A DNA stretch of 5,724 bases, taken from NCBI GenBank assembly GCA_030688135.1, contig JAUYIW010000054.1:1-5724 (forward strand), in the 5' to 3' direction. Origin of the DNA: Candidatus Uhrbacteria bacterium (GTDB lineage Bacteria; Patescibacteriota; Patescibacteriia; UBA9934). Shown in pieces: positions 5,515 to 5,724 of this stretch; position 1 is the stretch's first letter; every line of letters starts with the position of its first letter. The position numbers and the translations under genes were made by a program. Under the pieces are notes generated by a model. The model ran no database searches, had not been told where the DNA came from, and was given only the letters and a program-made list of their open reading frames with translations.

Positions 5515-5724
5515 GCTTTCTGTCTGTCACCGAGTTACTTGTAGGGGCTACAGAATACAGAAGATTGGTAGTGGTGTAGTTTCGGATCATACGCAATTTG
5601 GGTGGAGGAGTCATCTAATCTGCCAGGTTAGGATTTGTTTGATCCATTTAATAAGTAGAAAGTTACCATTTCGACGAGTCTGTAGGTCGCGAGGAGAAAT
5701 CTTTCGGAGATCTCAGCGAACCGC
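5515..5724 (+). other. Non-coding, hairpin-rich stretch reaching the window edge
   Basis: No coding frame is supported in these 210 nt. Possible hairpins are TGTAG/CTACA (5540-5552, loop GGG), inside TTCTGT/ACAGAA (5518-5523 with 5557-5562), and TCTAATC/GGTTAGG (5614-5632 with two T-G pairs, loop TGCCA), inside GGATCA/TGATCC (5584-5589 with 5640-5645). A longer interrupted stem at 5685-5722 is listed separately. The stretch follows a terminator, so it belongs to the next transcript on either strand: a leader region, or the start of an RNA gene that the window cuts off. I recognise no RNA family. Confidence 0.35.
5685..5722 (+). ncRNA. Long interrupted stem-loop at the window edge
   Basis: GGT-CGC (5685-5690), GAG (5694-5696) and ATCT (5699-5702) can pair with AGAT (5708-5711), CTC (5712-5714), GCG and ACC (5716-5722). 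That gives about 13 base pairs in 38 nt, with small bulges and a TTCGG loop. The pairing is read directly from the sequence. It could be part of a structured RNA or 5' leader continuing beyond the window. The strand is assumed. Confidence 0.3.

Noticed and set aside
5663..5724. Possible tmRNA 5' end (GTTAC followed by TTTCGAC resembles the ssrA start)
   Set aside because: The family begins with a run of G that pairs with the 3' end, whereas here the preceding bases are AGAAA, and the 3' half is outside the window.
5700..5724. Possible T-box antiterminator, from GAACCGC near the window end
   Set aside because: The conserved TGG that binds the tRNA CCA end is absent, and no specifier or stem I motif is seen upstream.
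1..5724. CRISPR array, insertion sequence, integrase or tRNA gene
   Set aside because: No regularly spaced repeats, transposase or integrase motifs, terminal inverted repeats or cloverleaf sequences were found on either strand.

Overview
The window carries five protein genes, all on the + strand, in an AT-rich sequence. No gene has a convincing Shine-Dalgarno site at its start, and four of the five stop codons are TAG (the other is TAA). The gene style suggests an uncultivated bacterium with a small genome, possibly of the Patescibacteria/CPR type: short spacers, membrane-anchored enzymes and large membrane proteins of unknown function. This placement is an inference; no rRNA or ribosomal protein is present to settle it.

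Region 1 (1-2069) holds the 3' part of a LOG-family nucleotide phosphoribohydrolase gene. It is cut by the left edge and followed after 9 nt by a 523-aa protein of unknown function, with a helical, charged N-terminal half and a membrane-embedded C-terminal half. The two are probably co-transcribed.

Region 2 (2070-2389) is about 320 nt without a convincing gene. Its first 140 nt contain complementary segments that could form a 10-bp stem, a pseudoknot and a competing pairing. It also holds a possible 25-codon small ORF and a weak promoter candidate near the next gene.

Region 3 (2390-5428) is a three-gene cluster with spacers of 36 and 24 nt. It encodes a membrane-anchored clan GH-A-type glycoside hydrolase, a flavin-dependent disulfide oxidoreductase resembling dihydrolipoamide dehydrogenase/mercuric reductase, and a membrane-anchored SAM-dependent methyltransferase. 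The oxidoreductase has Phe where the lipoamide enzymes have their catalytic His. The methyltransferase closely resembles the eukaryotic FAM173/ATPSCKMT lysine methyltransferases. No single pathway obviously joins the three. A shared location is the best link: two of the three have an N-terminal membrane anchor.

Region 4 (5429-5724) is non-coding. It holds short AGAATT-type repeats, a clear intrinsic terminator (5494-5514) that ends the cluster, and then about 200 nt with several possible hairpins, the last a long interrupted stem against the right edge. This could be the leader of the next gene or the start of an RNA gene.

The strongest leads are the bacterial FAM173-like methyltransferase, the His-to-Phe change in the oxidoreductase, and the pairing pattern at 2090-2210. 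Nothing here proves a new system.
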